From NCBI GenBank assembly GCA_003648395.1, contig QMPB01000132.1:1-9302 (forward strand): a stretch of DNA of 9,302 nt, read 5' to 3'. The notes beneath the pieces were generated by a model that was given only the letters and a program-made list of their open reading frames with translations, ran no database searches and was not told the DNA's origin. Source of the stretch: Bacteroidota bacterium. Lineage in GTDB: Bacteria > Bacteroidota > Bacteroidia > Bacteroidales > UBA1556. The number at the start of each line of letters is the position of its first letter. Position 1 is the stretch's first letter. The translations under genes were made by a program, and so were the position numbers. Below are positions 6,046 to 9,302 of the stretch, piece by piece.

Positions 6046-9000
6046 ATGTTAAAATATTTAAAAAAAATGCTCGGATCTAAATCTGAGAAAGACGTTAAAA
6101 AGTTACAGCCAATAGTAGATGCTGTGCATAAAGCAGAGGAAAATATTATTGGTTTAAGTAATGATGAATTACGAAATAAAACTAGTGAGTTTAAGCAAAT
6201 AATCCACGATAGAATTTCCAAAGAAAAGGAACAAATTGCGACTATAAAATCCAGTATTAAGGATAATCCTACAATGGATATTATTGAAAAGGATACTTTA
6301 TGGCAAAATGTAGATAAAATTGAGGAAACAATAGTTGACAAAATTGAGATTATCCTTGAAGAATTATTACCTGAGGCTTTTGCTGTTGTAAAAGAAACCG
6401 CCCGTAGATTTACTGAAATTAAGCAAATTGAAGTTACTGCAAATCAGCACGACAGAGACCTGAGTACACAATACAACAATATTGAAATAAAAGATGATAA
6501 AGCTATTTATGGAAATACATGGCTAGCAGGTGGCGTGGAAGTAGTGTGGAATATGATTCACTATGATGTGCAATTAATTGGTGGAGCAGTGCTTCATAAA
6601 GGTAGAATTGCAGAGATGGCTACCGGTGAGGGTAAAACATTGGTTGCAACCCTTCCAATATATTTAAATGCTCTACCTGGTAGAGGCGTACATGTTGTTA
6701 CGGTAAACGATTACCTTGCCAAGCGTGACTCGCAATGGATGGGAATGTTAATGGAGTTTCATGGATTAACTGTAGACTGTGTTGACAATCATCAGCCAAA
6801 TACAGAGCTACGTCGAAAAGCATACCTTGCAGACGTTACTTATGGTACAAATAACGAATTCGGCTTTGATTACCTACGTGATAATATGGCTACAGAAATA
6901 GGTGAGCTTGTACAGCGAAAACCCAATTATTCAATTGTGGATGAGGTCGATTCTGTATTAATTGATGATGCCCGTACACCATTAATTATTTCTGGCCCAA
7001 CGCCACGTGGCGACCACCAAGAGTTTGATCATCTTAAGCCTTTTGTTCAAAAGTTGTATAGCGTTCAGAAACAATTAGTAACAAAGATTTTTTCTGAAGC
7101 AAAAAGACTCATTAATTCAGATAATAAGGATCAACAAAAAGAAGGATTTACAAAGTTATTTAGATCTTATCGTGGTTTACCAAAAAGTAAAGCTATCATT
7201 AAGTTTCTTTCTGAACCTGGCATGCGTACAGGAATGCAAAAAACAGAAAATTACTATATGGCAGAGCAGAATAAGCTTATGCATATTGTTGATGATGAAT
7301 TATATTTTGTAATTGAAGAAAAGAGCAATTCCATAGAGCTTACTGATAAGGGTCTTGACCTTGTTACTGAAATGACCGGAGATGAGAATTTCTATATTCT
7401 TCCAGATATTGCTGTTAGTTTAGACACCATTGATAAGTCTAATGCAAGCACACAAGAAAAAGCTGAACAAAAGAGTATAATTCTTCAAGATTATAGCATA
7501 AAAACTGAGCGTGTTCATACAATGAATCAGCTTTTTAAGGCTTATGCTCTTTTTGAATTGAATACAGAATACGTAATTGTAGAAAACAAGGTAAAAATTG
7601 TTGATGAGCAAACGGGTCGTATTATGGAGGGTCGAAGATATTCTGACGGACTACACCAAGCTATTGAGGCAAAAGAAGATGTAACCATTGAAGCTGCTAC
7701 ACAAACTTATGCAACTGTTACACTTCAGAACTATTTCCGAATGTATAATAAGCTTGCCGGTATGACGGGTACTGCTGAGACAGAAGCTGGTGAATTATGG
7801 GATATTTACAAACTTGATGTAACGGTGATCCCAACAAATCGTCCTATTCAGCGAAATGACGAAGAGGATTTGGTTTATAAAACAGTAAGAGAAAAATATC
7901 AAGCGGTGATTATAAAGACTGCTGAATTAGTAGAAGCTAAACGCCCTGTATTGATTGGAACTACTTCTGTAGAAATTTCGGAATTACTAAGCCGAATGCT
8001 TAAGATGCAAGGAGTAAAGCATAATGTACTTAATGCAAAGCTTCATCAGAAAGAAGCTGATATTGTTGCTGAAGCTGGATATGCTGGCAATGTAACCATT
8101 GCAACAAATATGGCTGGTCGTGGTACAGATATTAAGCTTGGCGAAGGAGTTATTGAAGCTGGTGGTCTTGCCATTATTGGTACTGAGCGACATGAGTCTC
8201 GTCGTGTAGATCGCCAGTTGCGTGGTCGTGCAGGTCGTCAGGGAGATCCAGGATCATCACAATTCTTCGTTTCTTTGGAAGATAATTTAATGCGATTATT
8301 CGGTTCGGAGCGTATAGCATCGGTAATGGATAAATTAGGATTAGAGGATGGTGAAGTTATTCAGCACTCTATGATTTCTAAATCCATAGAAAGAGCTCAA
8401 AAGAAAGTTGAAGAAAATAACTTCGGTATTCGTAAGCGTTTACTTGAGTATGATGATGTGATGAATGCTCAGCGTGAAGTAATCTATAAAAAGCGTCACC
8501 ACGCTCTTAATGGAGAACGTTTGGCTCTTGATATATCCAATATGATTTATGATTTAAGCGAACATATTGTTGCTAATAATCATGACAATCATGATTTTGA
8601 AAATTTCAAAATGGATATTATTGTAAACCTTGGAATTGAATCTCCATACGAAGAGCAAGAATTCCTTAATGGGAATATTGATAATATGATTGAGGAAGTA
8701 TTTGAGACTGCATATAAGAATTATCGCATAAAATCAGATAGAATTGCAAAACAAACACTTCCTATTATCACTGATGTATATAAAAATGAAAATCAGTATA
8801 ATAATATTGCAATACCTATGACTGATGGCGTTAAGCAAATGGATATTATAGCTAACCTTGCGCGTTCTGTTGAAACAGAAGGTAGAGAGGTAGTACAATC
8901 AATAGAAAAAACTGTTAGTCTTAAAGTTATTGATAACGCATGGAAAGAACACCTTCGCGAGATGGATGATCTTAAGCAATCGGTACAAAATGCTTCATAT

Positions 9001-9302
9001 GAGCAAAAAGACCCATTATTGATTTATAAGTTTGAGTCCTTTGAACTATTTAAGCAGATGCTTGGTAGAATTAATAGAGAGATTACCTCATTCCTAATAA
9101 AATGCGACCTTCCTGCCAACAAAGAAGTTACAGTAGAATCTAATTTTAAGCCAGCAAGTTTTGATAGTTCAAAGCTTAAAACTGGACGTACTGAAGTTGG
9201 TGGAGGTGCAGGTGGGCATGATGCAAATAAATTTGGTCATAACACTCAGAAAAAAGAAGTTACTCAGCCAATTATTAGAGAAAAGAAAGTTGGTAGAAAT
9301 GA
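6046..9302 (+). CDS. secA: Preprotein translocase ATPase SecA (3' end cut by window edge)
   Basis: The motor of the Sec export pathway: it drives unfolded preproteins through SecYEG. The frame is open for 1085 codons and leaves the window after VGRN, exactly where the C-terminal SEC-C zinc motif (typically GRNDPCPCGSG with later Cys and Cys/His) should begin, so roughly 20 residues are missing. Start ATG 6046 gives [15 protein letters not shown], which aligns with the E. coli N-terminus. Motifs: Walker A MATGEGKT (191-198), [16 protein letters not shown] (266-281), DEVDS (299-303), GMTGTAETE (572-580), [13 protein letters not shown] (686-698), [13 protein letters not shown] (724-736), [10 protein letters not shown] (801-810) and [12 protein letters not shown] (966-977). 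Compared with E. coli SecA as I remember it, about 45 extra residues lie at 51-106, another ~45 at 123-171 and ~68 in the preprotein cross-linking domain between SGP (316-318) and YFVIEEK (420-426). These explain a length near 1100 and fit the Bacteroidota SecA type. A Gly-rich linker (GGGAGG) precedes the tail. No SecM-like leader gene is seen upstream. Confidence 0.97.
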   Translation, partial: MLKYLKKMLGSKSEKDVKKLQPIVDAVHKAEENIIGLSNDELRNKTSEFKQIIHDRISKEKEQIATIKSSIKDNPTMDIIEKDTLWQNVDKIEETIVDKIEIILEELLPEAFAVVKETARRFTEIKQIEVTANQHDRDLSTQYNNIEIKDDKAIYGNTWLAGGVEVVWNMIHYDVQLIGGAVLHKGRIAEMATGEGKTLVATLPIYLNALPGRGVHVVTVNDYLAKRDSQWMGMLMEFHGLTVDCVDNHQPNTELRRKAYLADVTYGTNNEFGFDYLRDNMATEIGELVQRKPNYSIVDEVDSVLIDDARTPLIISGPTPRGDHQEFDHLKPFVQKLYSVQKQLVTKIFSEAKRLINSDNKDQQKEGFTKLFRSYRGLPKSKAIIKFLSEPGMRTGMQKTENYYMAEQNKLMHIVDDELYFVIEEKSNSIELTDKGLDLVTEMTGDENFYILPDIAVSLDTIDKSNASTQEKAEQKSIILQDYSIKTERVHTMNQLFKAYALFELNTEYVIVENKVKIVDEQTGRIMEGRRYSDGLHQAIEAKEDVTIEAATQTYATVTLQNYFRMYNKLAGMTGTAETEAGELWDIYKLDVTVIPTNRPIQRNDEEDLVYKTVREKYQAVIIKTAELVEAKRPVLIGTTSVEISELLSRMLKMQGVKHNVLNAKLHQKEADIVAEAGYAGNVTIATNMAGRGTDIKLGEGVIEAGGLAIIGTERHESRRVDRQLRGRAGRQGDPGSSQFFVSLEDNLMRLFGSERIASVMDKLGLEDGEVIQHSMISKSIERAQKKVEENNFGIRKRLLEYDDVMNAQREVIYKKRHHALNGERLALDISNMIYDLSEHIVANNHDNHDFENFKMDIIVNLGIESPYEEQEFLNGNIDNMIEEVFETAYKNYRIKSDRIAKQTLPIITDVYKNENQYNNIAIPMTDGVKQMDIIANLARSVETEGREVVQSIEKTVSLKVIDNAWKEHLREMDDLKQSVQNASYEQKDPLLIYKFESFELFKQMLGRINREITSFLIKCDLPANKEVTVESNFKPASFDSSKLKTGRTEVGGGAGGHDANKFGHNTQKKEVTQPIIREKKVGRN

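Noticed and set aside
6000..6341. 113-codon - strand frame opposite the secA start
   Set aside because: Antisense to the secA N-terminal region; no support beyond being open. The frames at 7420-7611 and 7987-8193 were dropped for the same reason.

Overview
The window looks like an ordinary chromosomal segment of an AT-rich member of the Bacteroidota, probably of the order Bacteroidales. The phylum call rests on four things: a DUF4837-type lipoprotein, a SecA with large extra segments in its N-terminal half and its preprotein cross-linking domain, promoter-like boxes of the TAnnTTTG type with no Shine-Dalgarno sequences, and A-rich leaders. The order is a guess from gene content. No transposase, CRISPR array, tRNA or rRNA was found.

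Layout. Positions 1-458 hold two very small genes on the + strand, each encoding a short basic N-terminus followed by one hydrophobic segment. They are clearly paralogous to each other (13 of 32 aligned residues identical, no gaps), and each is followed by its own terminator-like hairpin. The first is cut by the left edge. Convergent to them is pgi (glucose-6-phosphate isomerase, 459-1757, - strand). Positions 1758-2026 have no gene but hold a probable pgi -7 box and two hairpins, one with a 20-bp stem. Positions 2027-5813 are a tight four-gene - strand cluster transcribed in the order tatD, ansA (type I asparaginase), a DUF4837 lipoprotein gene and a UbiA-family prenyltransferase gene, with gaps of 4, 48 and 3 bp. 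A divergent intergenic region (5814-6045) carries promoter-like boxes for both directions and a pair of 10-bp direct repeats. From 6046 to the right edge runs secA (+ strand), cut just before the C-terminal zinc-binding SEC-C motif.

How the genes fit together. pgi (glycolysis), tatD (nuclease), ansA (asparagine breakdown) and secA (protein export ATPase) are housekeeping functions. The prenyltransferase and the DUF4837 lipoprotein are both envelope-associated and sit 3 bp apart, but the sequence does not show that they share a pathway. The least explained content is the pair of tiny membrane-protein genes at the left edge and the long hairpin behind the prenyltransferase gene. I see no strong evidence of a new multi-gene system; the tandem micro-gene pair is the best candidate for something undescribed.
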